Assembly: GCA_964396895.1 (NCBI GenBank)
Contig: CAYNGJ010000001.1
Location: forward strand, 350,080 to 414,079
DNA length: 64,000 nt
Reading direction: 5' to 3'
Source: UBA2334 sp964396895
GTDB lineage: Bacteria > Pseudomonadota > Gammaproteobacteria > Burkholderiales > Burkholderiaceae_C
In this document: piece after piece, positions 33,164-42,159 of the stretch
How positions within the stretch are numbered: the stretch's first letter is position 1
Layout of the letters: every line of letters begins with the position of its first letter
The notes under the pieces: model-generated
What the model saw: the letters and a program-made list of their open reading frames with translations, nothing else
Database searches by the model: none
Told to the model about the DNA's origin: nothing
Program-made: the position numbers and the translations under genes

Positions 33164-33823
33164 TCAGGGGGTGAGGTTGGGCGGGGTGGCCACGGGCGGT
33201 TCGCCCGGCGTGGCCGCAGGGGGTGGTTTGCGTTCTGGCTTGGGTCTGGGCGGCTTGCTGGTGTGGATTTGCACCGTGGCTTTGTCCATGCGCCCGTGCA
33301 CGAGGTCCGTCACGGCCTTGAGGCTGCGTTCCATGCCGCGCTCAATGGCGTCGCGCTGCTCGGGGCTGGGTTTTTTCAGCACCCAGTTCACCACCTCTGC
33401 CTTGTGGCCAGGGTGATCAATGCCGATGCGCAGCCGCCAGTAGTCGGCACTGCCCAGCTGACCGTGGATGTCGCGCAGGCCATTGTGCCCGGCGTGGCTG
33501 CCACCCAATTTGAGCTTGGTTTCGCCGGCGGGCAGGTCGAGCTCGTCGTGCGCCACCAGAATTTCAGCCGGCGCAATTTTGAAAAACCGTGCCAATGCTG
33601 CCACGGACTGGCCCGACTTGTTCATGAAGGTCTGTGGCTCCAGCAGCCACACGGTGTGGCCGTCCACCGCGGTGCGTGCCATCAGTCCAAAGTAGCTGCG
33701 CTCCAACTGAAGGCGCGTGCCCAGCTGGCTGGCCAGCGCATCGATCCACCAGAAGCCCGCATTGTGACGGGTGGCTTCGTATTCCGAGCCCGGGTTGCCC
33801 AGGCCCACAAACAGTTTGATCAT
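33164..33823 (-). CDS. pth: Peptidyl-tRNA hydrolase
   Basis: 219 residues; releases peptides from prematurely dropped peptidyl-tRNA. MIKLFVGLGNPGSEYEATRHNAGFWW holds the catalytic His; MNKSGQSVAAL, AHDELDLPAGETKLKLGGSHAGHNGLRD and RLRIGIDHPG are standard. The catalytic domain ends near residue 190 and an additional Lys/Pro-rich tail (KPPRPKPERKPPP onward) of about 30 residues follows. It lies just downstream of the rplY terminator. Confidence 0.95.
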   Translation of the reverse strand: MIKLFVGLGNPGSEYEATRHNAGFWWIDALASQLGTRLQLERSYFGLMARTAVDGHTVWLLEPQTFMNKSGQSVAALARFFKIAPAEILVAHDELDLPAGETKLKLGGSHAGHNGLRDIHGQLGSADYWRLRIGIDHPGHKAEVVNWVLKKPSPEQRDAIERGMERSLKAVTDLVHGRMDKATVQIHTSKPPRPKPERKPPPAATPGEPPVATPPNLTP

Positions 33824-33837
33824 GCGGTAGTCTCCAT

Positions 33838-33864
33838 GAAAAAAGGCCCGCAACGGCGGGCCTT
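33838..33864 (-). terminator. Rho-independent terminator after rplY
   Basis: On the minus strand AAGGCCCGC-CGTT-GCGGGCCTT is followed by a T-run: a 9-bp perfect stem with tetraloop. It ends 15 bp before the pth start, so pth is either read through or has its own promoter. Confidence 0.9.
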
Positions 33865-33920
33865 GTGTGGCGGGGCGGTGGGCGCGGCCTGAACAGGCAC
33901 AGCGCACCGCCGCAGGGCAA

Positions 33921-34547
33921 TTATTTCTTGCCCTTGCCTTTTTTCTTGTCATCGACCTTGGCCACGGGCGCTGCCACCACTTCTGGCTCAGGCTCGACCA
34001 TGCTGACCACGGTCTGGTTGGGGCGACCATGGGTCACGGTCTTGATGCCAGCGGGCATCACCAAGTCTTTCACGTGGATGGAAGAGCCCTTGGTCATGGC
34101 GCTCAGGTCAACGGTGATGAATTCGGGCAGGGCGGTGGCCAGGCACTCGATTTCGATCACGGTCATGGGGGTGTTCACCAGGCACTTGTCTTCTTTGACC
34201 GCAGGTGAATTCTCGGCGTTGACGAAGTGCAGGGGCACTTTCTTGTGCAGGCGGGTGCGGGCGTCGACGCGTTGCAGGTCAACGTGCAGCACCAGCTGCT
34301 TGAAGGGGTGGTACTGCACGTCGCGCAGCAGCACTTGTTCTGTTTTGCCAGCCAGGTCCATCTCCAGAATGGAGGCGTGGAAAGCTTCTTTTTTGAGGGC
34401 GTGCCACAGTGCGTTGTGGTCCAGTTCGATTTGGACGGGGTCTGTGGAACCGCCAAACACGATACCGGGCGTGCGACCGGTGTTGCGGAGACGGCGGCTC
34501 GCACCCGTGCCCTGCTTGCTGCGCTCGAAAGCGACAAATTTCATCAT
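33921..34547 (-). CDS. rplY: 50S ribosomal protein L25/general stress protein Ctc
   Basis: 208 residues, long (TL5/Ctc) form of L25, binding 5S rRNA. It has the N-terminal L25 domain (KFVAFERSKQGTGASRRLRNTGRTPGIVFGG), the C-terminal beta domain (VPLHFVNAENSPAVKEDKCLVNTPMTVIEIECLA) and a Lys-rich end (KKKGKGKK). Of the two adjacent ATGs, the one at 34545-34547 sits seven bases from AGGAG. Located between prs and pth as usual for the group. Confidence 0.95.
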   Translation of the reverse strand: MMKFVAFERSKQGTGASRRLRNTGRTPGIVFGGSTDPVQIELDHNALWHALKKEAFHASILEMDLAGKTEQVLLRDVQYHPFKQLVLHVDLQRVDARTRLHKKVPLHFVNAENSPAVKEDKCLVNTPMTVIEIECLATALPEFITVDLSAMTKGSSIHVKDLVMPAGIKTVTHGRPNQTVVSMVEPEPEVVAAPVAKVDDKKKGKGKK

Positions 34548-34673
34548 GGTGATACTCCTGAAGAGGCAGGCTCCGCGACCAGAGCGCCTCAATTACAAAA
34601 AACAACCGAACTGCACAAGCCCGAACCGTGGGTGTCAGGTGGCAATGCGGCTGCCTGCGGTGTTGTTTGCTGG

Positions 34674-34696
34674 AAAAGGGTGGCGTCAGACGCCAC
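34674..34696 (-). terminator. Probable terminator after prs
   Basis: Minus strand GTGGCGT-CTG-ACGCCAC followed by CCCTTTT, directly after the prs stop codon. Short stem and weak T-run. Confidence 0.5.
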
Positions 34697-35671
34697 TCAG
34701 AACAGGTTCTCCTGGTCAGCAAACAAACTCATGACCGACTCGCCAGAGGCAATGCGCGAAATGGTTTCGGCCATCAGCGGTGCCACGGTCAGTTGTCGGA
34801 TTTTCTGGCATGCCTGGGCCGCTTGGCTCAGGGGAATGGTGTTGGTCACGACCACTTCGTCCAGGGCCGAACCCTTGGAAATGCGCTCAATGGCGGGACC
34901 CGAGAAAATGGGGTGTGTGCAGTAGGCGTACACGTGCTTGGCACCACGCTCTTTCAGCACCTCGGCGGCTTTGACCAGCGTGCCGGCGGTGTCGATCATG
35001 TCGTCCATGATGACGCAGTTGCGTCCTTCAATGTCACCGATCACGTGCATGACTTCAGACACGTTGGCCCGTGGGCGACGCTTGTCGATGATGGCCATGT
35101 CGCAGTCCAACTGCTTGGCCAGTGCGCGGGCGCGCACCACGCCCCCCACGTCGGGCGACACCACCAGCAAATCGGGGTAGTTCTTCTGGCGCAGGTCGCC
35201 CAGCAGCACGGGAGACGCGTAGATGTTGTCCACGGGGATGTCGAAGAAACCCTGGATTTGGTCAGCGTGCAAATCCATGGTCAGCACGCGAGAAACACCA
35301 ACGGCCTGCAGCATGTTTGCCACCACCTTGGCGGTGATGGGCACGCGGCTGGAACGGGGGCGACGGTCCTGGCGGGCGTATCCGAAGTAGGGGATGACGG
35401 CCGAAATGCGTTCGGCCGAGGCCCGCTTGAGCGCGTCCACCATGATGATGAGTTCCATCAGGTTCTCGTTGGTGGGCGAGCAGGTGGACTGGATCACGAA
35501 CACGTCACGGGCGCGGACGTTCTGTGCGATTTCAACGGTCACCTCACCGTCGGAGAAGCGACCGACATTGGCAGCGCCCAGCGTGGTGCCGGTGTGGTGA
35601 GCAATTTCGGACGCCAGCACCGGGTTCGCATTGCCGGTAAAAATCATGAAATCGGGGGGTTGAACTTGCAT
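34697..35671 (-). CDS. prs: Ribose-phosphate pyrophosphokinase
   Basis: 324 residues; makes PRPP from ribose 5-phosphate and ATP. Motifs: FSDGEVTVEIAQNVR, the Arg/Asp-rich RQDRRPRSSRVPITAK loop, MDLHADQIQGFFDIPVDN and the PRPP-binding CVIMDDMIDTAGTL. ATG at 35669-35671 has GGAAAG upstream. tRNA-Gln lies 75 bp upstream on the same strand and is probably in the same transcript. Confidence 0.96.
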   Translation of the reverse strand: MQVQPPDFMIFTGNANPVLASEIAHHTGTTLGAANVGRFSDGEVTVEIAQNVRARDVFVIQSTCSPTNENLMELIIMVDALKRASAERISAVIPYFGYARQDRRPRSSRVPITAKVVANMLQAVGVSRVLTMDLHADQIQGFFDIPVDNIYASPVLLGDLRQKNYPDLLVVSPDVGGVVRARALAKQLDCDMAIIDKRRPRANVSEVMHVIGDIEGRNCVIMDDMIDTAGTLVKAAEVLKERGAKHVYAYCTHPIFSGPAIERISKGSALDEVVVTNTIPLSQAAQACQKIRQLTVAPLMAETISRIASGESVMSLFADQENLF

Positions 35672-35745
35672 GAGCTTTCCAGCGAAACGGTGATGGGGTC
35701 AACCCTGGCTGGGTTGGACCGTGCAGCAACTGTGCAGAAACATTT

Positions 35746-35821
35746 GGCAGGGGAGGAAGGACTCGAACCCTCGCATGCTGGAATCAAAATCCAGTGCCTT
35801 TACCAACTTGGCGACTCCCCT
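35746..35821 (-). tRNA. tRNA-Gln (anticodon UUG)
   Basis: 76-nt cloverleaf with encoded CCA. The acceptor AGGGGAG pairs with CTCCCCT, with discriminator G. The T arm is GAGGG/CCTTC with loop TTCGAGT. The anticodon stem-loop CTGGATTTTGATTCCAG gives anticodon TTG. It lies between ispE and prs on the same strand. Confidence 0.95.
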
Positions 35822-35888
35822 ACGCAGGTGCTTGAATGACTCAAGTACCGAAAACCGACGCGAATTATCTGCTAAAAAACGGCTTCTT

Positions 35889-36755
35889 TCAGTCTGAAGT
35901 CCAATTTTTCAGCGGGTGCTCTGTCAGGCTGCTGCAGGTGTGGCCGAACCATTCCGACGGAACGGATGGTGCTGCCACATGCAACCCCAACGGAGCAAAC
36001 AACGCACTGCCTGATCCGGTCATCCGGGCTGAAAGCGTTTGGTCTTTCAGCCAGTTGACGCACGCCTTGATGTCAGGGCAATGCGCTTCGGCAACCGCTT
36101 GCAAGTCGTTCACACCAAACAGCTGTGTGCTGTGAAGTGCGTTGTCCGCGAAGCCTTGCATTGTAGCAGGTTTTGTGTCGCGTTTCAAAGCAGGGTCGCG
36201 GAAGATGCGGTCGGTGGCCAGGCCGCCAAGGGGTTTGACCACCAGAAAGCGTTGTGGGGGAATGTCGATGGCGGTGAGTTGCTCGCCGATGCCTTCCACC
36301 CAAGCGTTTTGCCCAAACACAAAAAATGGCACATCGGCACCGAGCTGCAAGCCCAGTGCCGCCAACTGGTGGCGCCGCAGACCTGTGCCCCAGAGTCGGT
36401 TCAAGGCCAGCAGGCAGGTAGCGGCATCGGACGAGCCGCCACCCATGCCCGCTTGTGACGGAATGGCTTTTTTCAGTCGAATGAGCGCACCCATCTGGCA
36501 GCCCGTGGCCGACTGCAGGAGACGGGCGGCGCGCACGCACAGGTCGTCGCTGGGCAAGGCGTCGCCGGGTGTGGTGGTGGCCAGGTCTTCACGGCCGATG
36601 TGGGGGGTGTTCAGTCGCTCAAAGTGAAGCGTGTCGAACAGGTCCAGCAGCACAAAGACCGACTGCATCAGGTGATAACCATCGGCCCGGCGCCCCGTGA
36701 TGTGCAGGAACAGGTTGATTTTGGCCGGAGCCGGAACGTCCAGCAATGCTTTCAT
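35889..36755 (-). CDS. ispE: 4-diphosphocytidyl-2-C-methyl-D-erythritol kinase
   Basis: 288 residues, GHMP kinase of the MEP isoprenoid pathway. VPAPAKINLFLHITGRRADGYHLMQSVF contains the catalytic Lys region. The ATP-binding glycine loop is IPSQAGMGGGSSDAATCLLALN, and the third motif is MTGSGSALFAPL. It follows lolB by 12 bp. Confidence 0.95.
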   Translation of the reverse strand: MKALLDVPAPAKINLFLHITGRRADGYHLMQSVFVLLDLFDTLHFERLNTPHIGREDLATTTPGDALPSDDLCVRAARLLQSATGCQMGALIRLKKAIPSQAGMGGGSSDAATCLLALNRLWGTGLRRHQLAALGLQLGADVPFFVFGQNAWVEGIGEQLTAIDIPPQRFLVVKPLGGLATDRIFRDPALKRDTKPATMQGFADNALHSTQLFGVNDLQAVAEAHCPDIKACVNWLKDQTLSARMTGSGSALFAPLGLHVAAPSVPSEWFGHTCSSLTEHPLKNWTSD

Positions 36756-36767
36756 GGGGGTGGATGA

Positions 36768-37271
36768 TCAGTGAGCGGGCGCGTCCAGGACCACGCGTAT
36801 TTCTGCCGCCGGAGCTGGCCACGCGCGATGGGCCTGTAGGCGGCCACGGTCCAGTCCGTCGAGTTGCGGGGTCCAGCCACCGGCGCTCAAGGCCTCGCCC
36901 CTCAGCCAGCTGAACATGGCGGCCACCGGCAAGGGGCTGCCGCTGATGGCGGTGGTCAGCGCAGGCAGATCGGCGTAGGCGCGGGTGCTGCCGCCTTGCT
37001 CCAGTTCGGCCAGCCCGGGAGACCAGTGCGCCCGTGCCAGGGTGGAGCCCAGCGGACTCAACAGGGTGAGGTCGCCGCGTTCGGCGGTGCCGCGCAGCAC
37101 AAAGGACACCACCCAGTGGTCGGGAGCATCACCCAGGGTGCGCAGGCTCAGTCGCCCTGACCAGGTGTTATTTTTTAAATAAATTTGGTCATCAATGCTT
37201 GTCAATGTTGAGCATCCAGCTATCAAAAATGTGGCACACGCGGCGGCCAAATATTGGCGACGAGACAGCAT
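36768..37271 (-). CDS. lolB: Outer-membrane lipoprotein insertion protein LolB
   Basis: 167 residues; receives lipoproteins from LolA and inserts them in the outer membrane. A lipoprotein signal MLSRRQYLAAACATFLIAGC places the lipidated Cys at residue 20. The mature part has the LolB pattern (WSGRLSLRTLGD, RGDLTLLSPLGSTLARAHWSPG, LPVAAMFSWLRGE). ATG at 37271 is preferred; a GTG at 37292 overlaps the stop of the TPR gene (GTGA) and could be used for coupling. Codons 14-35, including the lipobox LIAGC, coincide with a dispersed AT-rich element. Confidence 0.88.
   Translation of the reverse strand: MLSRRQYLAAACATFLIAGCSTLTSIDDQIYLKNNTWSGRLSLRTLGDAPDHWVVSFVLRGTAERGDLTLLSPLGSTLARAHWSPGLAELEQGGSTRAYADLPALTTAISGSPLPVAAMFSWLRGEALSAGGWTPQLDGLDRGRLQAHRAWPAPAAEIRVVLDAPAH
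37168..37230. repeat. AT-rich dispersed element, copy 6, inside lolB
   Basis: Plus strand ATAAATTTG, ATGCTT, TTGA, six nt, AGCTAT, closely matching copy 10 (63379-63429: ATAAATTTG, ATCGCTT, TTGA, AGCTAT) with similar spacing. It is read as codons in the opposite direction by lolB. Confidence 0.7.
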
Positions 37272-37288
37272 GTCAGCCTTGGTGCTGG

Positions 37289-39205
37289 TCACAGGCGGAC
37301 ACCCAGCCGTGTCAGCGTGGACTTCAGTGTGTCGTTGTCGGCCTGCAGGGCGCTGGCCTGGCGGAACAGGTCTGCGGCCTGGTCTCGTTCGCCCATGACC
37401 CAGAGCACTTCGGCCAGGTGGGTGAGGATTTCAATGTCGGTGCGCCAGGTCAGCGCTTGGCGCAGGAGGCGGGCTGCCTCCGGCAAGTTGCCCAGGCGGA
37501 ACTCCACCCAGCCCAGGCTGTCGGTGATGAAGGGGTCGTCGGGCAGCAAAGTCAGGGCCTTGACGATCAGGGCCTTCGCTTCGGGCAGCCGATCGTTGCG
37601 GTCGGCCATGGCATAGCCCAGCGCGTTGTAGGCGTGGGCGTTGTCGGGGCTCAGCTCGATGACCCGCCGAAGCAGGCGCTCCATGTCGGCATGGCGTCCG
37701 AGCTTTTCGGCCACCATGGCCTGTTCGTAAATCAGGTCCGTGTCGTCGGGCGCTGCCTGCACGGCGTTGCTGAGCACGTCATAGGCGGTTTGGGTTTGGC
37801 GCGCGTCTTTGAGCAGTTGCGCTTCGGCCAGCGCTTTCGCGCGGACGTCGCTGGGTTGGCCCACAGGCGCTTCCTGGATGAGCGCTCTGGCTTCGTCCAA
37901 CTTGCCTTCACGTGCCAGCAGGGAGGCGCGGCGCAACTGGATGCGGAGCATGTCGTCGCTGCTGTCTATCCGATCCAACCAAGCACGGGCCTGTGCGGGG
38001 TTCTGACGCTGCTCTTCAATTTGGGCCAGCAGCAGGTAGGCCTGGGTCAGGGCTTTTTCCCGCCGCTCGCCTTCCATGTGGGTGGACTGGTTCAAGAATT
38101 GGGTCAGGCTGTCGTGGGCCGGGTCAATCTGGCTGTTTTGCAGCTGCAGTGCACCCAGCATCAGCCAAGCCTCTGCCAGGGTGGGTTGGCGGCGGGTGAT
38201 CTGTTGCAGCTGTTGCTCACTGTCAGTCCAACGGTTGGTCCCCAGCAGGTAGCGGGCGTAGGCCATGCGGACCAGGTGTTGCTCGGGAAAGTCGCTCAGG
38301 TGGCGTTGCAGCTTGACTTCTGGCAGTGGGTGCTGGGTAGCGCCCAGCAACTCCACGGCCAACAGGCCTGCCGCTGGCGTGCCTGGCACGGCCATGAGGG
38401 CACTTTCCAAGGCGCCGATGGCCTGCTCTGACAGACCTGCCGCCACTTGCACGCGGGCCAATGCCGTCCAGGCGCTGCTGGCCGAGGATGAATTGCGTTG
38501 CCACAGGCGCATGGCGGCGCTGAGCACGCGCACCGCCGCAGACTTGTCCTTGGCACGGGCGTAGTTGTGACCCACCAGGTCAAGCAGTTCGTTGCGTTCG
38601 GCATCGGGCACACGGTCCAGCAGTTGCTCCAGTGTGGGCTCGCTCTGCTCCACTTGGTTCATGCTGAGCATGATTTGCAACATCACCCGCAGTGGCTCGG
38701 TGGAGGCTTTGTCGGCACTGGCCCAGGTTTTCGCTGCTGAGATGGCCGCCTCGCCGGAGCCAGACTGCATGGCAATTTCGACCGCACGGCGGTAGAGCAG
38801 CGGGTCAGCCGACTTGCGGGCTGCTTCCAGCAACAAGGAATACCCGGCACTCGCTTGGCCGGATTGGGTTTGCATCTCGCCCACCAGCACCAGGTACATG
38901 ACTTCAGCCGTCATGGCCGAGGTGATTTGCCGGGTGTCCGCCGCCGTGATGGCCGCCTTTGCCGTGGGCGCACGTGCCATTTCCGTCGCCGCAGAGGCCG
39001 CCAGGGCACCCTGCGTCAAGCACAGGCTGCTGCCAAGGACCAGCGGCCACCGCCAAACGGTTGTCGCGAGGCGGGTCAGTGGGGTGTTGGGGGTGTACCG
39101 TGGGGGGGCTGGAACGGGCGGGGTTGACCGGCCCCCACGTTGGACAAGCCAGCGGCCCAGCCAGGTCGAGGTGGGCATGGAAAAAACGCGGCACTTTGGG
39201 GTCAT
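37289..39205 (-). CDS. Tetratricopeptide repeat protein, exported
   Basis: 638 residues. A long basic N-terminus leads into a hydrophobic segment (VLGSSLCLTQGALAAS) that looks like a signal peptide. The rest is helical and contains many TPR-like 34-residue repeats (for example PTLAEAWLMLGALQLQNSQIDPA, PDNAHAYNALGYAMADRND, PFITDSLGWVEFRLGNLPEAARLLRQAL). In Burkholderiales this gene regularly precedes lolB, which suggests an envelope role, but its partner is unknown. ATG at 39205 was chosen; ATG at 39178 is another option. Its stop overlaps the possible GTG start of lolB. Confidence 0.82.
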   Translation of the reverse strand: MTPKCRVFSMPTSTWLGRWLVQRGGRSTPPVPAPPRYTPNTPLTRLATTVWRWPLVLGSSLCLTQGALAASAATEMARAPTAKAAITAADTRQITSAMTAEVMYLVLVGEMQTQSGQASAGYSLLLEAARKSADPLLYRRAVEIAMQSGSGEAAISAAKTWASADKASTEPLRVMLQIMLSMNQVEQSEPTLEQLLDRVPDAERNELLDLVGHNYARAKDKSAAVRVLSAAMRLWQRNSSSASSAWTALARVQVAAGLSEQAIGALESALMAVPGTPAAGLLAVELLGATQHPLPEVKLQRHLSDFPEQHLVRMAYARYLLGTNRWTDSEQQLQQITRRQPTLAEAWLMLGALQLQNSQIDPAHDSLTQFLNQSTHMEGERREKALTQAYLLLAQIEEQRQNPAQARAWLDRIDSSDDMLRIQLRRASLLAREGKLDEARALIQEAPVGQPSDVRAKALAEAQLLKDARQTQTAYDVLSNAVQAAPDDTDLIYEQAMVAEKLGRHADMERLLRRVIELSPDNAHAYNALGYAMADRNDRLPEAKALIVKALTLLPDDPFITDSLGWVEFRLGNLPEAARLLRQALTWRTDIEILTHLAEVLWVMGERDQAADLFRQASALQADNDTLKSTLTRLGVRL

Positions 39206-39256
39206 CAACTCATGATAATGGAAGGCCTTTGACCCTGTCCTTGACCGGCCCGCACC

Positions 39257-40105
39257 ATGCCTGAGTTACCCGAAGTGGAAGTGACCCGCCTGAGTATTGC
39301 CGACCGCATTGCCGGCAGCCGGGTGCTGGCGGTGACGATGGGCAAACCGTTGCGGTGGCCGCTGGGCTGTCCGCCCGAACAGCTGTGTGGTCAGCGGGTG
39401 CTGGGCGTGTCTCGGCGAGGCAAATACCTCTTGCTCCAGCTGCAACGCCCGTCGAACGGCGAAGAAACTGAGTCGGCGGGCGGCGTGTTGCTGCTGCACC
39501 TGGGCATGTCGGGCAGTTTGCAATTTGCCGTGGCTTTGCCGCCGCTGGGCGCGCACGACCACTTTTCCATGGACACCACGGCGGGCACCTTGCGCTTGCA
39601 CGACCCCCGTCGTTTCGGGGCAGTGGTGCACGTTCATGGCCTGGACGACCCGGTGGCGCAGCGGCTGCTGGGCCACTTGGGCGTGGAGCCGCTTTCGGCC
39701 GATTTCCTGCCAGACGCCTTTGTGGTGCGCATGAAGCAGCGCAGGGCGCCCATCAAGCAGGTGTTGCTGGCGGGGGATGTGGTGGTGGGCGTGGGCAACA
39801 TCTATGCGTGTGAAGTGTTGTTTCTGGCGGGTATTCGGCCCACCGTGCGGGCCGACCGTGTGTCCGAACGGCGCCTGCGATTGCTGCACGCGGCGATTCG
39901 CCAAGTGCTGAGCCAGGCCGTTTCCCAGGGAGGCAGTACCTTGCGGAACTTCAGCAATGCGGATGGCCAGCAGGGGCATTTCCAGTCTCATGCCAAGGTG
40001 TACGGGCGCGAGGGGCAACCCTGCCAAGTGTGTGCCACACCCATTCGGCGGATTTTGCAGGGGCAGCGCTCCACCTGCTACTGCCCTGTCTGCCAGCGGG
40101 GCTGA
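39257..40105 (+). CDS. mutM: Formamidopyrimidine-DNA glycosylase
   Basis: 282 residues; excises 8-oxoguanine. The mature N-terminus PELPEVEVTR supplies the catalytic Pro and Glu. The beta-hairpin Lys is in SRRGKYLLL; VVVGVGNIYACEVLF is the helix-two-turn-helix; the zinc finger is CQVCATPIRR with CYCPVC (C-x2-C-x16-C-x2-C). Divergent from the TPR gene. Confidence 0.96.
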   Translation: MPELPEVEVTRLSIADRIAGSRVLAVTMGKPLRWPLGCPPEQLCGQRVLGVSRRGKYLLLQLQRPSNGEETESAGGVLLLHLGMSGSLQFAVALPPLGAHDHFSMDTTAGTLRLHDPRRFGAVVHVHGLDDPVAQRLLGHLGVEPLSADFLPDAFVVRMKQRRAPIKQVLLAGDVVVGVGNIYACEVLFLAGIRPTVRADRVSERRLRLLHAAIRQVLSQAVSQGGSTLRNFSNADGQQGHFQSHAKVYGREGQPCQVCATPIRRILQGQRSTCYCPVCQRG

Positions 40106-40167
40106 GACGGACCGGCACAAGTGAGCGGTGCAAGGTATATTGACTCACCCTTGCCCGCTTCAAAGCC

Positions 40168-42159
40168 ATGAATTTCAACGAGAATTTTGACGACCACAGC
40201 CGCTGGCGCCGAGGCTTCTCCGCCGAGTTGCAACACCTGGCCGATTGGTTGCGCAACCACGACCTGATGGACGTGGCGGTGGACGAGCGGTTGGCTTTTC
40301 TGCGCCAACGTGTGAAGGGCGACAAGGTCATGGTCGCGTTTGTGGCCGAGTTCTCACGGGGCAAGTCTGAGCTGATCAACGCCCTGTTTTTTGCCGGTTT
40401 CGGGCGGCGCATCATGCCGGCCAGTGCGGGCCGCACCACCATGTGCCCCACCGAGCTGGGCTACGACCCTGAGACGCCGCCCAGCCTGCGCCTGCTGCCC
40501 ATTGCCACCCGCTTGCAGGCGCGTTCCCTGGCCGAATGGCGAGACAACCCACAAGAGTGGGAAACTCTGGCGCTGGACGTGGGGGACCCCGACGGTTTGG
40601 CCGCCTCCATGGCACGGGTGGCCGAGGTCATCCGTGTGTCGCCCGAGGAGGCCGCGCGCTTGGGCTTCTGGCAGGCCGACGGTGGCACGGATCGCAGCAT
40701 GGTGGGGGCAGACGGGTGCCTGGAGGTGCCCCGTTGGCGCCACGCACTCATCAACATTGCCCACCCCATACTCAAACAGGGGTTGGTCATTTTGGACACG
40801 CCCGGACTCAACGCCATTGGTGCGGAACCCGAGCTGACCCTCAGCCTGTTGCCTCAGGCCCATTCCGTGGTGTTCATTCTGGGGGCAGACACTGGGGTGA
40901 CCCAGTCTGACCTGCGCATCTGGCGCGAGCACCTGGGCTCATCGGGTGCCAACCCGGGTGGACGCGTGGTGGTGTTGAACAAGATAGACACCCTCTGGGA
41001 CGAGTTGAGCACCGACAGCGAAGTGGCGGCCCAGATTCGCCGCCAGTGCCAAAACTCCGCCGCCATTTTGGGCATGAACGCTGACCACGTGCTGGCCGTG
41101 TCGGCCCAAAAAGGGTTGGTGGCCAAAATCCATGGTGACGAGCCGTTGCTGCAGGCCAGCCACCTGCCGGACCTGGAGCAGATGCTGGTCAGTGGCATCA
41201 TCGGCCAGCGCCGCCAGCTGCTGGTCGATGCCGTCACGGTCGGGGTGCACGCACTGCTGGGCCAGGTGGGGCACGTCATGCAGATTCGCAACCGGGACTT
41301 GACCGAGCAAATCCAAGAGCTGGAGAGTTTGCGCGGCAAGAACAGCGCGGTGATACGCCACATGCGCCTGCGCATCGAGCAAGAGCAGCAGGAGTTCGAG
41401 CGCAGTGGCGGCAGGATTCAGGCGGTGCGTTCGGTGCACATGCGGCACGTGGCATCGCTGTACGACACCTTGGGGCACGCCCGGGTGTCTCAGACGGTGA
41501 CACAGCTCACCCAGCGCCTGAAGGAGCCAGGATTGAAATGGGGCGTGCGCGGCACCTACGAGCAGACATTCCAGACATTGCACCAGTTGCTGACCGAGGC
41601 CGCAGGCACTGCCCAGGAAATCAATGCCATGCTCTCCGGGAGTTTTGTGCAGCTCAACACCGAGTTCGGCATGGCGCTGCGCATGGCCCCACCGCCCGAC
41701 ATGGCCGCTTTTGAGGCGCAATTGGCTGAAATTGAGCACGACCATGTGCAGTACCTGGGGGTGGGGCACACCTTCAAACTGGCGCAACCCGAGTTCTGCG
41801 AACGCTTGGGGCGCGCTTTGCTCGGGCGTCTTCGCGAGGTGTTTGACTCTGCCGTGAACGAGTTGGATGCTTGGAACAAGGCTGCAGCCACCCAGTTGGA
41901 CGCACAGTTGCGTGACCGCAGGCGCAACTTTGTGCGGCGGGTGGAGGCGGTTACACGCATTCAGGAGGCGGCCGGCGGGCTGGACGAGCGGGTGCGCGAA
42001 CTGGCCGACCAGATCAGCCACCACCAGCGCGTGCAAGCGGAACTGGCCCAGCGGGCGCACACGATGTTGGCGCCCGCCGCATCCCCCAGCAACACCGCTG
42101 ATCCGCTGCCCGCCTCGGTGGAAGCGGACACCCAGCCCTTGCCCTTGTCTCACCGATGA
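40168..42159 (+). CDS. Dynamin-family GTPase
   Basis: 663 residues. The GTP-binding domain is N-terminal: a P-loop variant AEFSRGKSELIN at residues 60-71 (first Gly replaced by Ala), G2 region AGRTTMCPTELGY, G3 DTPGL and G4 NKID. Long helical, partly coiled-coil segments follow (about residues 385-420 and 560-640). It resembles the bacterial dynamin-like Dynamin_N proteins that act on membranes, but no transmembrane segment is evident. It is inserted between mutM and mutY and overlaps mutY by 4 nt (ATGA), implying co-expression with oxidative-damage repair. Confidence 0.85.
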   Translation: MNFNENFDDHSRWRRGFSAELQHLADWLRNHDLMDVAVDERLAFLRQRVKGDKVMVAFVAEFSRGKSELINALFFAGFGRRIMPASAGRTTMCPTELGYDPETPPSLRLLPIATRLQARSLAEWRDNPQEWETLALDVGDPDGLAASMARVAEVIRVSPEEAARLGFWQADGGTDRSMVGADGCLEVPRWRHALINIAHPILKQGLVILDTPGLNAIGAEPELTLSLLPQAHSVVFILGADTGVTQSDLRIWREHLGSSGANPGGRVVVLNKIDTLWDELSTDSEVAAQIRRQCQNSAAILGMNADHVLAVSAQKGLVAKIHGDEPLLQASHLPDLEQMLVSGIIGQRRQLLVDAVTVGVHALLGQVGHVMQIRNRDLTEQIQELESLRGKNSAVIRHMRLRIEQEQQEFERSGGRIQAVRSVHMRHVASLYDTLGHARVSQTVTQLTQRLKEPGLKWGVRGTYEQTFQTLHQLLTEAAGTAQEINAMLSGSFVQLNTEFGMALRMAPPPDMAAFEAQLAEIEHDHVQYLGVGHTFKLAQPEFCERLGRALLGRLREVFDSAVNELDAWNKAAATQLDAQLRDRRRNFVRRVEAVTRIQEAAGGLDERVRELADQISHHQRVQAELAQRAHTMLAPAASPSNTADPLPASVEADTQPLPLSHR

